Shown here one piece after another: positions 12,583-24,100 of a stretch of 64,000 nucleotides of DNA (positions within the stretch are counted from its first letter, which is position 1; every line of letters starts with the position of its first letter). Source of the stretch: Bidens hawaiensis. Lineage: Eukaryota; Streptophyta; Magnoliopsida; Asterales; Asteraceae. The DNA lies in contig JAIQDT010001948.1 in assembly GCA_021521415.1 (NCBI GenBank), positions 248,001 to 312,000 on the forward strand, written 5' to 3'. Below the pieces are notes generated by a model. The model made no database searches, was not told the origin of the DNA, and was given only the letters and a program-made list of their open reading frames with translations. Both the position numbers and the translations under genes were made by a program.

Positions 12583-13559
12583 TGAAGAAACACTAATCGA
12601 CCCCGGGCAGATTACGGATAATCTGGGGTTAAATAGATGTTTCCCACGAGGGGTTAGGTCCGGCAAAGATGGTTCTTCTGATAACCTGCAAAACAGACAC
12701 CGTGAGCTCGTCACTGAGAAGGGGGGGTACCTCCTTGTGACCACCCTCCGGCGTGAGAATTAGACTAGATTGCTCTTGAATATAAGTGTATATTAAGAGA
12801 TTGCTAGAGCAAATATCAGGTATAAGATATAAGATACAAGATGAGATGAGATGATCATACCATTTGGGGTATTTATAGCCGAAGGTAGGTTTCCAAGAAG
12901 GTGTAGCCGGCTGAATAGTATTCCTGTTCTACCAACTATGGCCTACGCACGTGCCATGTTGGTAGTTGGTGGGTAGGCAGCGGCTGACAGTGACCAGGCC
13001 TGCTGTGTACTATTCCTTTTCCACCAACTGCAGGCTATGCACGTGGTATGACAGGAGTTGGTGAGTAGGCAGCGGCTAATAGTGACATACAGTACAAGAG
13101 CATGCTGCTCGCCATACTGTTGTCAATGAGCTGTCGTATCTCTGGTCAGATCTTTTGCCCATACCTCGTCAGGTGCAGTACAAAAGATCCTCCAGTATCG
13201 TACGGATTGGCTCATTTGGGCGGGAGTATTCCCCCTCCCGCCTTTGTGCGGGATTGTTCCCGGCTTTGCTCATTCCTTCAGGTGACTACTGAATTATTTT
13301 GAGAGCTAAGTGTCTTGTGCGTGTAGCCTTGCTGCGCGGGTGGCCTTCCCTGATGGCTTGTATCCGCAGCTGCGGGAACAGGCGGAGTACTTCGCCATTG
13401 GGAGGCATTTCCTGCGGGAACAGCTTGCGTACTGCGCGTAAGGACGTCACGTCTCTGAGCATGGTGGGTTCTGCGGATCCAGTTGGTTTCTGCGCAGACG
13501 TCTCTCTTCAAGGTGAGTCCTGCGGGTCCAACTGGGCTCTGCTGGGACCTACCTCTTCA
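12583..13559 (-). repeat. 3' LTR of element A (977 bp)
   Basis: Direct copy of 29950-30922. Relative to the other LTR it keeps TATCTCT near 13137 where the partner has a 5-bp deletion. ORFs within are not coding. It shares short blocks (CACCGTGAGCT, CCCTCCGG-GTGAGAAT) with the LTR of element C. Confidence 0.93.
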
Positions 13560-13573
13560 AGTCCCCCCAGTCC
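13560..13573 (-). promoter_or_regulatory. Polypurine tract of element A
   Basis: On the minus strand GGACTGGGGGGACT directly precedes the 3' LTR, the expected place for plus-strand DNA priming. A nearly identical tract adjoins the LTR of element C (52934). Confidence 0.75.
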
Positions 13574-13929
13574 AATGTTCTTCTCATGAATGTTTAATAA
13601 GTGAGGTGAACTTTTGGACTTAAGCAAAGGGTTTTTGAAAAGGGTTTAGTTTTAAGGTTTTCCATGGGAATTCTTCCCGCGGAAGTCCTAATGTCACTTG
13701 CAGAAATTCCCGACTTTCCTGCTTGATCTTTGGGTATGATGCGGGTAGGTCTGTAACCTCCTCGCAAGTCAGGAGCGTTGAGTCCCACTTGTGTGGATTC
13801 TCCTTGAGGTTTTGGTAGTTTTGAACATAGTGATCAATTATGTTAAAACCACAAATTCCATCTTGGAGTTTCAAACAATATAGTTCTCGACGTTCCCGCT
13901 ATGCGGGGATGTTATTCCCGTTTCCGCAA

Positions 13930-14240
13930 GCATGGCCCAGAAGATCCTTCTTGGTTTCAATTCCCTGCGGAGTGCTAGGTATGTGAAGGGTTTTGCCTTG
14001 ACACTGTACCCGCACTCGTCTTACGGTTACTTTACTTCCAAGGTATTCCTGGCGTCAATTCCCTGCGGGTGCTAAGTATGTGAAGGGTTTTGCCTTAACA
14101 CTGTACCCGCACCCGTCTTATAGTTACTTGGTCGCCGAGGTATTATTGGCTTCAATTCCCTGCAAGTGATAAGTATGTGAAGGGTTTTTCCTTAACACTG
14201 TACTCGCACCTGTCTTATAGTTACTTGGTTGCCAAGGTAA
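13930..14240. repeat. Three ~92-bp tandem repeats in element A
   Basis: Unit TTCAATTCCCTGC...TAGGTATGTGAAGGGTTTTGCCTT-ACACTGTACCCGCAC...TTACTT occurs three times, at about 13956, 14055 and 14150, with growing divergence. It lies upstream of the antisense gene's TATA box and just inside the 3' LTR, so it could be promoter DNA for that gene. Function is unknown. Confidence 0.7.
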
Positions 14241-14575
14241 GGGGTATTTTCCCGCTTTTGAATCTTTTTGAAATTTTGAAATTCGAAGAGTTGGTGAAAT
14301 GATAAGAACAGTCCAAACTGTTGAAACGTCGTCCGACGGTTTCTTCTGACAGTGTCAGGACGTGCAGGAAGTTATGGCGACGTGACAGTATATGGTCATT
14401 CCAGGCTCTTTTTCAGGCGCGTGGGCGCGATTTCTCGGGCGCGTGGCCGCGAAATTAATGGCACGCGTCCTTTTAACAGCTGTTGCCAGCTTGCTCATTG
14501 CCACGTGTCATAGTTTCATTGCACCTGCGATTTCTCTCTCTTCGGCATTAAATTCATCGCATTAATTGCGATGAG

Positions 14576-14583
14576 TATATAAA
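14576..14583 (+). promoter_or_regulatory. TATA box of the antisense gene in element A
   Basis: TATATAAA followed by GGGGGAGAGGG, then a CT-rich leader (TCACTTCTCTTCATCTTC), lies 128 bp before the ATG at 14704. Spacing and context are those of a plant RNA polymerase II promoter pointing opposite to the retrotransposon. Confidence 0.6.
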
Positions 14584-14703
14584 GGGGGAGAGGGTCATTT
14601 GCAATCCACACTTTCACTTCTCTTCATCTTCTAAACGATTTCCGGCGAATACTCACTATTCCGTCGAGCATCCTTCTGAAATCGTTTTTCTGTACATCCA
14701 AAC

Positions 14704-17700
14704 ATGTCTTCTTTTGCCGAGGAGTCTGACGTGTTCGTCAAGAATCCGTCGTCCACTTCTGATAAGGACGACAAGAGCACTGCTGGCGAGTGCCAGTGCG
14801 CTCTTCCTGCCGAGCTTTTTCAGTACATCGTCCGGAAGTTCATGCTCGAGCCGTTCGAGCCTGAGTTTCCGGAGCCACACCAGACGGTGTACGATGCCCC
14901 CAAGGGCAAGATAGGGGTGTACGCTGCATTCTTCGTTTATGGGAATCTCAGGTTCCCATTGACGAAGTTTGTATACCGTGTCTTGGAGAGGCACGGTGTG
15001 CATCTGACGGAGGTACACCCGATGGCGATCGCCAAGATCCGCCACTTTGAGTGGGTGTGCCTCATTCTGGGCGTGGAGCCCCATGTTGACCGGTTGATGA
15101 CCTTCTATTCTTGGAGGTGCATCCAGGGGTGGTACACCTTGGTCAATCGGATCAAGGGGTTGAAGATCTGCCTACCGAGCGCAGTCTTCGGTCGTGGAAG
15201 CGTGAGTTTTTTTATATCTCCGCTCGCGTCGTCCCCCTTGCGATGACCTTTAAGAATGGGAGAGCACTCCCCGCCCTTCACGCCCTCAACTACCAGGAGG
15301 CGGAGTGGTTCGCCAAGATCTCCCGAGTCCAGACTCCGGTATACCGCTTTGCGGAGTCTGGGATGGTGATGCTTGGGATGAGCCGGGTGTGGAAGGAGGC
15401 GTCACAGGTTCCCATCGTCCTCGAATACGTGTTTGAACTCTGTCCCTTACGGTATGCTCTGTCTTCTTTGTTTATATAGGTTTGTCTTCTAACTGTTTGT
15501 TTCTTTTATTTCACAGAGGAACGACTTGCAGTCTCTCCTGCAGCCGCGGGAGAGTGATGGTCCCGCTCGGATGGGTACTCGTGCTCTCGATGAGAACGAG
15601 TTGCCCATCTTGGAGCAAATGAGGGATCGGTTTGTGGAGGTCTACCCGCCAGGCCACCCTATTCTGACCACGCGGCCAGGTAAGGCGTTATTCAACCCTC
15701 GACCTCTCAATGCTGAAACCTCTGCTGGAATTCCTCTAATCTTGTCATCTTCTGATGAGGAATCCGCAGATGGTCCTCCGTTGGTCGGAAGAAGAAGGCT
15801 GCCGGCGGGAAGGGGAAGGCGAAAGTTGCCTCCACTGCCGATCCGGTGCCTCGGTCTGATTCAGAGACCGAGAGCGAGGAGGTAGCGGGGAACCCTGGTG
15901 GTGATAAGACCACTGCTCCGGAGGCTGAGACGACCGTCACCTCCGAGCAGCCCAGGACAACGACGGTGAGCGGCGTGAAGAGGCCGGCTCCATCGGGTTC
16001 GTCCCCGCCTGTTCGCACTTTTAGGCTCAAGAAAACCCGTAAGTACAAACTTCCTTTACTTTTTAACTTCATATCTTTCCGCCATTATACTTATATCTTC
16101 TTTATGCAGGCGTGGATGCTACCGCATTCCAGGGTGGAGCGGGGAGGAGCACCTCCGGACCCATGACGGTAGGCTTGGTCAACCTACCTGAGGCGATGAC
16201 CCAGGCGGCTGCGCCTGCTTCAGTTGTTGGTTCAGTTGTTCACCCCAGTTGAGCCAACTGTTCCAACTGTGATGACATCTCCGCCGGCTGTCAGTGCCAT
16301 ATTTACTGAATCTTTCACTGAGCCGGCGGTGACTATTTCTGCGGGTACTTCCGCAGCGGCGACCACGGTTGTGAGTTCACCTCCGGTGAGTTCACATCCG
16401 TTGGTTTCTACCGCGGCGGCCTCTATGCCTCCTCCGACGTCGGCAACTGCGGCCGATCCTTCAGGTATGCTTGGGGCTTCTCGCCAACCTCTGCCTCCTT
16501 CCCATCTGCCTGACCTCTTGGATGGATTTCCCTTGGGTTCAGGTGATGGGTTTGGCGGCTATCGGCCTGTTGTCGACCCTACAGGTGCGTAGGGTTCTTT
16601 TAGCCTTTTTTTTTTTTTTTTTATATATCATCTTTTCCTAACTGCTTTTTGTTTTTTGCAGTGTCGGATTCCAATGAAGTGTATGTTCCACGATGGAACA
16701 TCCGCCGAGAAACAACCCTTCGCACGCCTGTGGAGTGCGTGGAGTGGGCTCGTCACGCAGCTCCCAGTGGTGCGTTGGGGGAAGCAATGGCTAGCTACCA
16801 GGAGGGTAGGCTAACCAACGAGCTTCGGATTCTCCTGGCCCGGATGCAGCCATGCGTCGAGCTGCTCTGTCGTGAAAACGACAAGTTAAAAGCAGCTTGT
16901 ATTCAAGAAGTAGCTCAGGCGCGGGCTGTCCGGGAGGAGAACAAGAGGCTTACCGCAGTGGCTGCGGAAAAGGAGAAGGCCTTCAAGGCCCTCGAGGTTG
17001 AAGTTCAGGCCCGGCTCGAGGCCCGTTCCAAGGCTGCCCAAGCTGTTAACGAACAGCTTCGGCTGGCTAAGGAAACTGCACGGAACGCAACCGAGAGGGC
17101 CACCAAGGCTGAAGCTGTTGCTGAGCCTCTACGCCTCGAGAATGAGGAACTTAAAGCCAAACTAGAGGCGCTCCAACAGGCTCATGATGCCTTGGCGATG
17201 GAAGACGCCAAGAAGCTCCAAGAGATCTTGGACCAGAGGGGGGTGCTTGACCATACTGAGCGGAAGCTAAAGGGCGTTGAAGAGGCTACGGCTAAAGAAG
17301 TGTTGCTTGCCAACCTCAACAAAAGTGAAGCCGAACGCGCCCGTAACCAAGCTCAAGCTGCCCTCCAGGAGGCTCTGGTTACCAAGGAATGGCTTCTTCG
17401 AGAAGCGTTGTCGCAGGTAAGCTTAGCTTCCTAATGTCTTCACGCTTTTCTTTGTAAATAGAAAAGGTTTTGATACTTGTATTTTTTCTTGTAGGTTGTG
17501 CATCGAGTCTTCACGGACACATCATACGACGATGCCATGAGCGCAGCCCTCAACGCTTCTCACGAGGATGGGGAAAAGGCCGGCTTCCTGCTTGGTCTAG
17601 GGTTCGTTGAGAAAGGCATCCCGCCTTCCAACTTCCCTTTATATGATGTTGATACTGAAGCTGTATATGACCAAGCAGTGAATCAATATGCGGCCTTCCC

Positions 17701-17830
17701 GCATCCGGTGGTGGAGAAGGTGAACGAAGTTGCTGCTGCTGATGATGGGCTAGCCATTCTAAAGACCTTCCTTGAACCGCCACACTCTACTGATGGTGCT
17801 GGTCCAAGTGGAAGTGGTCCTGAAGCTTGA
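14704..17830 (+). pseudogene. Antisense spliced gene of element A (PF04195-like plus coiled coil), frameshifted
   Basis: Exons by GT-AG reading: 14704-15451, 15517-16038, 16110-16584, 16662-17416 and 17495-17830 (TGA). Exon 1 resembles the putative gypsy-type transposon domain (PF04195), with LRFPLTKFVYRVLERHGV and HPMAIAKIRHFEW. The middle is acidic, Ser/Thr/Pro-rich and has a KKK basic patch. Exon 4 encodes about 180 residues of uninterrupted heptad-like Glu/Ala/Lys/Leu coiled coil, and the last exon a conserved HRVFTDTSYDDAMSAALNAS-type tail. One-base frame breaks occur near 15160-15190, 15775-15785 and 16225, so this copy is probably dead. A TATA box precedes it and an AATAAAG signal lies near 17938. 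Antisense extra ORFs of this kind are known in Tat-lineage elements; their role is unknown. Some exon limits in the middle are uncertain. Confidence 0.72.
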
Positions 17831-18002
17831 TCCTGAAGATCTCTTTCCACCATTAGAGTAGATTTTTATTTTTGTATAGCTTCTTTTGTATGCGGGTATG
17901 TACCCAGCAATCTTTGTAATATTTGAATTTCGATGGAATAAAGATTATTTGCCAATCCCTTGCCTTGTTTATTTCACGCATATTCTGATTTAACTTAATT
18001 TC

Positions 18003-18830
18003 TTTAGTACTTAGATAAGTTAACTTTTCAACGTGGTAGATAATAAGTTAAAGTTTTGCGTCCTCTTTCATGATTGTGCGGATAAGACCGTCACTTGCAC
18101 TTAGTAGGATGGCTAAACTTTACCTATATCTGACCTGCGTGGAAGTTTTCCTCATCTTTTCCTTTGAAATTTTCTAAGTGTTTAGAATAAGTTAACCTTT
18201 GAACGTGGTAGATAATAGGTTGAAGTTTTGCTTCCTCGTTCGTGATTGTGCGGGTAAGACCGTCACTTGCACTTAGTAGGATGGCTAAACTTTGCCTACA
18301 TCTGACCCGCGTGGAGGTTTTCCTCATCCTTTTGTTAGAAATTTTCTAAGTATTTTGAATAAGTTAACCGTTCGACGCGCGGTTGTCAATAGGTTAGTTC
18401 AGTTTCTTCTATCATGATTTGTGCGGTTATGACCGGCACTTTCATTTAGTGGGATGACCAAAGTTTACCTATGACTGACCTGCGTGAAGGTTTGCCGTTT
18501 TTTTGGGTTTATGCGGGTTTTGCCGCCTTCCTCACGCAACGACTTTCCACGTAATTATGCGGTGAATACCGGCATATCAGTGTTGAATAAATTAACCGTT
18601 CGACGCGCGGTTGTTAATAGGTTAGTGTTCAGTTTACTCTATCATGATTCGTGCGGATAGACCGGCACTTTCATTTAGTGGGATGACTGAACTTTACCTT
18701 TAACTGACCTGCGTGAAGGTTTGCCGTTTTTTGGGTTTATGCGGGTTTTGCCGCCTTCCCCACGCAACGACTTTCTTTCACACTTATGTATGCGGTAAAG
18801 ACCGGCATATCCGTGTGGAAAGTTCATAAG
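18003..18830. repeat. Four ~170-245-bp tandem repeats between gag and antisense gene of element A
   Basis: Copies start near 18003, 18184, 18356 and 18585, each with AATAAGTTAACC-TT-GACG, a TCATGATT-GTGCGG core, ACCG-CACTT, TTAGT-GGATG and CTGACC-GCGTG-AGGTTT. Copies 1-2 and 3-4 form two subfamilies; the latter have an added TTTATGCGGGTTTTGCCGCC segment. The block sits where an autonomous element would carry pol. Confidence 0.75.
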
Positions 18831-19108
18831 TATAAATGTAAGATCATCAGCATCGATGTTCTAAGGAGAATCATTTCCATTAGAAGTGGCTCTGGGCCTT
18901 TTCTTTACAAATTTGGAATTGATCTACATGCAAACTATGTAATTGAGCTCCCTTCCATGTTGTTGGGATGGGAGTGCCATCGAGCCGATATGCACCTGGT
19001 TCGGGATCTCGTTGTTTACGCAGTATGTAGTCTCCAACATTGAAGCTGCAATTTTATTCGTGTTTTCCCCAACTGGGGTTCTACACGCGTCAGCCTGCTC
19101 AGCGTTCG

Positions 19109-19161
19109 TTACGCCACGAGGTGCGCGAGTGTCCCATCTCTGACAAATGCTTCGACGATGT
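19109..19161 (-). pseudogene. C-terminal end of element A gag, cut off by element B
   Basis: On the minus strand the reading frame D-IVEAFVRDGTLAHLVA then TAA (19109-19111) directly continues the CTDVKD end of the gag piece at 28473 once element B and one GATGT target copy are removed. Tat-type gags have a similar (I/E)xxLVRxGxLxxLV segment after their CCHC-like motif. This shows that the two pieces were one gene. Confidence 0.8.
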
Positions 19162-21163
19162 TGTAACACCCCAACCAAAGGCGGATTATACATCGGGGCG
19201 CCACATATTGTTTCATTACTCGTGACACTATTGGTGTCAATATTTATTAATACACATTTTATCGCGCACGCGCAGCGGGGAAAATAAAGAACATAATCAA
19301 CATAAATCAATATATTTATAAATCATAATATTCAAATAACATAAACTTGTCTTGTTACATTTTAAATCTAGGTCCAAAACAAAAGTAAACATCCTATGTG
19401 TCCCCAAGCTTCAAAACAGCTACTGCAACCCTGAACATGTGTTAAAATAAACGTCAAACACTTGCGTGTTGGTGAGAAATCAAGTTTAATAGATATTCAT
19501 AGTTAATCATAGATAATCATAGATAACAACAGTAAATCTGCGCGCAACATATGTTAATCTGGTATCTAACAAGGGTGAAATCAGATTGTGACCAAGCCTT
19601 AGATTCATAGCTCATAGTTCAATCCGTACTCCCAATTGAGCACAAAAACAAGAAAACTGTGCAAGTGTAAACAAAAGAGAAAACATAAACGATAGGTTCT
19701 CCCGTGTCTACCAATGGATCCATGAGAACTTCGGAATAGGCCGAACAAAGCGGTTAATGATACACACATACAAATAACAGCCAAGTAAATATCCATAACA
19801 CATGGGATACTGCGCGACTAAAACTTCATAAACAGTTTAAGACTCAGTTTTGTACGAACACATGAACATCCCAAAACATTAAAACAAAAAGGGATTAGAT
19901 ACGAGATTACTCACTTGATAAAGATGCGATGTAAGATAAAGCAAGAACCAACTTTAAACAAGCAAAGTTAACCTATAATTAAAGATTATGTTTCAACGAT
20001 CGGTTTTAGGTCTAGGTAATAAGTTAGCATAATTAATAAGTAAATTATTATATATAATATATTACCGGAAAAGCAGGAAGAACAAGGAGGAAGACGGAGG
20101 CAAGAGAGGAGGCGGCAGGAGGACAACGGCAGAGAGCAAGAGGGAGGAAGAGATAATAAGTGTAGTGTGTGAAGTGTTAAGAAAATACTACTATTATTTA
20201 TAGGCAAACCCTAGGGGACATAAACCCTAGAAAAGATCTCCAAAAGTAAAAGAAAAGATAACAGCAAAAAGATTCCAAAAGCAAGATCTCAAAAGATAAC
20301 AAAAGATATCAAAAGCAAAAAGTAAAAGATTTCAAAAGATATGGCAGCAGGAAAAGAGGAAAAGCAAAAGGGGAAAGCTGTCAGGGAACAGTAAAAAGCA
20401 TGGGCAGGGACAGAAAAAGGTACAGGTCAAGCATGGCAAAAGCAGATCCTCAAAAGATAATGTCAGTTACTTTATCTACCAACCAATGGGGTTGGTACGC
20501 ATGCAGCGCCGAAAGCAACTATTCAGACATAAAGCAAAGCAGGTCAACAGCTCAAAAGATAAGACAACACAAAAGCAAACGGCTAGATTTAAACAAGGGT
20601 TCAGCGCGAGAAGGCTGTGTGCGCGAGCGCGAAGGCTGGCACAACAATCCTTAGCGCGCTGCGGGAAGAATCACAAATCCTTAGCGCACTGCGAGAACAT
20701 AAATTCCTAGCGCGCCGCGGGAACTACAAATTCTCAGCGTGCTGCGTGAAGAACTAGAATTCTTAGCGCATCGCGGGAAGAACATACATTCTTAGCGCGC
20801 TGCGAGAAGAGTTCTCTTCACGCATTGCAGGAACAAGATGTCTTCACGCAGGCTTCCTTAGCGCGAGGAGCTGCAGACATCCTTAGGCGAGAAGAACCAA
20901 AGGACAAGCAAAGAAGAGGGTTCAAGGCTTAAGGGTTAAGCAGGAGGGCGGGACGGCGACAAGACAAAGAGGCGGGACGACAAGAAAGGAAGGCGGGACG
21001 GCGGAAAGAAAGGGGAAGAGAAAGAGGCGGGAATGAACAAATAAATATATTTAATTTACTCAGTTAAATTTACAAGGATTAATAATAAACTTTAAATCAT
21101 AAAAAAAGAAACGGATCAGAGAAACGGGTACCTGGGTCGGGTCGGATTCGGGCAGTTGTCACA
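19162..21163 (-). repeat. 3' LTR of element B (2002 bp)
   Basis: It starts TGTAACACC and ends TGTCACA in plus-strand reading. A TATA-like TATAAATA on the minus strand lies at 20195-20202. GC-rich tandem subrepeats (about 20640-20870) lie upstream of it, in U3. Confidence 0.95.
20640..20870 (-). repeat. U3 tandem subrepeats in element B LTR
   Basis: About six to seven units of roughly 33 bp, each with (C)TTAGCGC(G/A)CTGCG(G/A)GAAGAA and a short AT-rich spacer. The identical array lies at 27944-28174 in the other LTR. It is positioned upstream of the TATA box, as expected for enhancer repeats, and is rich in CpG and GCGC palindromes. Element D carries a related array. Confidence 0.75.
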
Positions 21164-21177
21164 GTCTCCCCTACTTT
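21164..21177 (-). promoter_or_regulatory. Polypurine tract of element B
   Basis: The minus strand reads AAAGTAGGGGAGAC directly before the 3' LTR. The same AAAGTAGGGGAGAC stands before the 3' LTR of element D (62161-62174). Confidence 0.85.
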
Positions 21178-21197
21178 AAGAAATTTCGTCCCGAAAT

Positions 21198-24100
21198 TTA
21201 ACTCGTAGTAGGTGGCGCAGAGAAAAGGTACGGGTACTTGATCTTCATCAGATCTTCCCTTTCCCAAGTGAACTCGGCTCCGCGCTTGGACTGCCAACGA
21301 ACTTTAACAATAGGGATGCGACTGCGCTTGGTTTTCTTCACCTCGCGATCCATAATCTCCACGGGCTTCTCAACAAAATGCATAGATTCATCAACTTGAA
21401 CTTCATCAAGAGGAATGTGAAGGTTCTCGTCAGCTAAACACTTCTTGAGATTGGATACATGGAAAGTTGGATGCACATTACTGAGCGCGGGCGGCAGGTC
21501 AAGTTTGTAGGCAACTTTTCCTATACGCGCGAGAATCTTGAATGGCCCAACATAACGAGGCGCAAGTTTACCTTTCTTCCCAAAGCGGACAACACCCTTC
21601 CAAGGCGACACTTTGAGGAGAACAAGATCACCAACTAGAAATTCGAGAGGCTTTCGCCTGCGATCAGCATAACTCTTCTGCCGGCTTCTGGCAGTCAGCA
21701 GACGATCACGGATCTTGGCGATTTTATCGGTTGTCTCTTGAACTAGTTCGGGTCCTGTGATTTGAACTTCACCCACTTCGTTCCAACAAATCGGTGAACG
21801 GCACTTTCGACCGTAAAGTGCTTCAAATGGGGCCATACCAATGCTAGAATGATAGCTGTTATTATAAGAAAACTCGATCAAAGGTAGGTGTGAATCCCAA
21901 TTACCTCCAAAATCAAGAACACAAGATCGAAGCATATCTTCAAGGGTTTGAATGGTTCGCTCAGACTGACCGTCAGTCTGAGGATGATATGCCGTACTCA
22001 TGTCCAAGCGAGTTCCTAGCGCAGATTGGAGAGATTTCCAAAAGCGAGATATAAAACGGCCATCGCGATCGGATATGATGCTCAAAGGAATACCATGGCG
22101 GCAGACAATTTCCTTGACATAAAGCTGCGCGAGATGCTCAACATGGTAGTTTTCACGAATGGGCAGAAAGTGAGCAGATTTAGTCAATCGATCCACTATT
22201 ACCCAAATGCTATCATGTTTGTTTGCTGTCAAAGGTAACTTGGTAATAAAGTCCATCGCTATACCTTCCCATTTCCACGTAGGAATTTCTGGTTGTTCGA
22301 GCAAACCAGATGGGCGTTGGTGTTCAGCTTTAACTTTAGAACAAGTCAGGCACTTAGCTACGAACACAGCAATATCCTTTTTCATGCCAGGCCACCAATA
22401 AGTAATGCGCAAATCCTTGTACATCTTATCAGCGCCAGGATGAATAGAATATCGAGATTTGTGCGCTTCACTCAGGATATCAGCGCGAAGATTCTCATCA
22501 CAAGGGATCCAGATGCGATTGAGATAGCAGAGAATTCCATTCAGATTAGGGACAAAGAGTGCTTCCGCGCCACACGCTAACTCGGCGCGAAGGTTACCAT
22601 TACTGATGGATGCGCGCTGCGCGTCACGAATACGCGATTCAAGGTTGCTTTGAATCGGCGCGAAGTGAAGCTGGGTGCGCGGCAAGATACAGTTAAGTTG
22701 GCAGGGTTTTCGGCTGAGCGCATCGGCTACCACATTAGCCTTACCAGGATGATACCGGATCTCACAATCGTAATCGCTGATGAGTTCGTTCCATCGGCGT
22801 TGCCTCATGTTAAGTTCCTTTTGATCAAAGATATGCTGAAGGCTTTTATGGTCAGTGTAGAGGATACACTTAGTACCATAAAGGTAGTGTCTCCAGATCT
22901 TCAAGGCAAAAACAACTGCACCAAGCTCGAGGTCGTGAGTTGTATAATTCTTTTCATGAACCTTGAGTTGCCTTGATGCGTAAGCGATAACCTTGCCTCG
23001 TTGCATAAGAACACAACCGAGACCTTGGTTGGATGCATCGCAATACACGACAAAATCATCATTACCCTCAGGTAGCGCAAGAACAGGAGCTTCACACAAC
23101 AAACGCTTGAGCGTCAGAAAGGCTTCTTCTTGCTTCGAGCCCCAAATATACGGTTTACCTTTGTGCGTTAGAGCTGTTAAAGGCAAAGCGATCTTTGAGA
23201 AGTTCGAAATGAAACGCCGGTAATAACCAGCTAAGCCCAGAAAGGAACGGATCTCAGAAGGAGAGGATGGCGTAATCCAGTTCTTGATTGCTTCAATCTT
23301 GGATGGGTCGACATGAATACCCATCTTGTTTACAACATGACCAAGAAACTGTACTTCATCAGACCAAAATTCACACTTGGAAAGCTTAGCATAGAGTTGC
23401 TCGGCTCTAAGCTTTTGCAATACCAACCGGAGATGTTGCTCATGCTCGGCCTTGGTCTTAGAATACACCAGAACATCATCGATAAACATGATCACGAATT
23501 TATCCAAGAAAGGCCTACACACCCGATTCATAAGATCCATGAAAACGGCGGGTGCGTTGGTTAAACCGAAGGACATGACCAAGAATTCAAAATGGCCATA
23601 ACGAGTTCGAAAAGCAGTCTTCGGAACATCTTCATCGCGGATACGCAACTGATGATAACCAGAACGGAGATCGATCTTCGAGAAACAGGAGGCACCTTGG
23701 AGTTGATCAAAGAGGTCGTCAATACGCGGTAAGGGATACCGGTTCTTAATGGTGAGTTTGTTCAACTCGCGGTAATCAATACACATGCGAAACGATCCAT
23801 CTTTCTTTTTAACGAACAACACCGGAGCACCCCAGGGCGAAGAGCTAGGGCGAATGAATCCTTTAGCAGTCAACTCTTGAAGTTGGCTGGCCAATTCTTG
23901 CATCTCAGCGGGTGCAAGACGATAAGGAGATTTAGCCACGGGGGAAGCACCAGGGACAAGATCAATACGGAACTCGACTTCACGAGCGGGAGGGATACCA
24001 GGAAGATCATCAGGAAAAACTTCAGGAAAATCACGCACAACAGGGATATCGCGAAGCTTCTTTCCTTCATCGGGTTTAACCACATGGGCTAGAAATGCAA

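Noticed and set aside
13278..13589. Overlapping frames of 77-96 residues in LTR A, repeated at 30641-30943
   Set aside because: Both LTRs give the same frames on both strands, a result of GC-rich LTR sequence rather than coding.
15680..15769. Possible intron GTAAGG...CAG in the antisense gene of A
   Set aside because: Reading through gives a sensible acidic Ser-rich segment (SSDEESADGPP) and splicing does not restore frame at the usual acceptor; a one-base frameshift explains the break better.
14704..17830. Antisense gene as an ordinary host gene
   Set aside because: It lies wholly between matched LTRs with a target duplication, and an equivalent gene lies in the same position in element C.
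20400..20710. Frames in element B LTR, repeated at 27704-28014
   Set aside because: Identical because the LTRs are identical; low-complexity Lys/Arg/Gln content and no domain.
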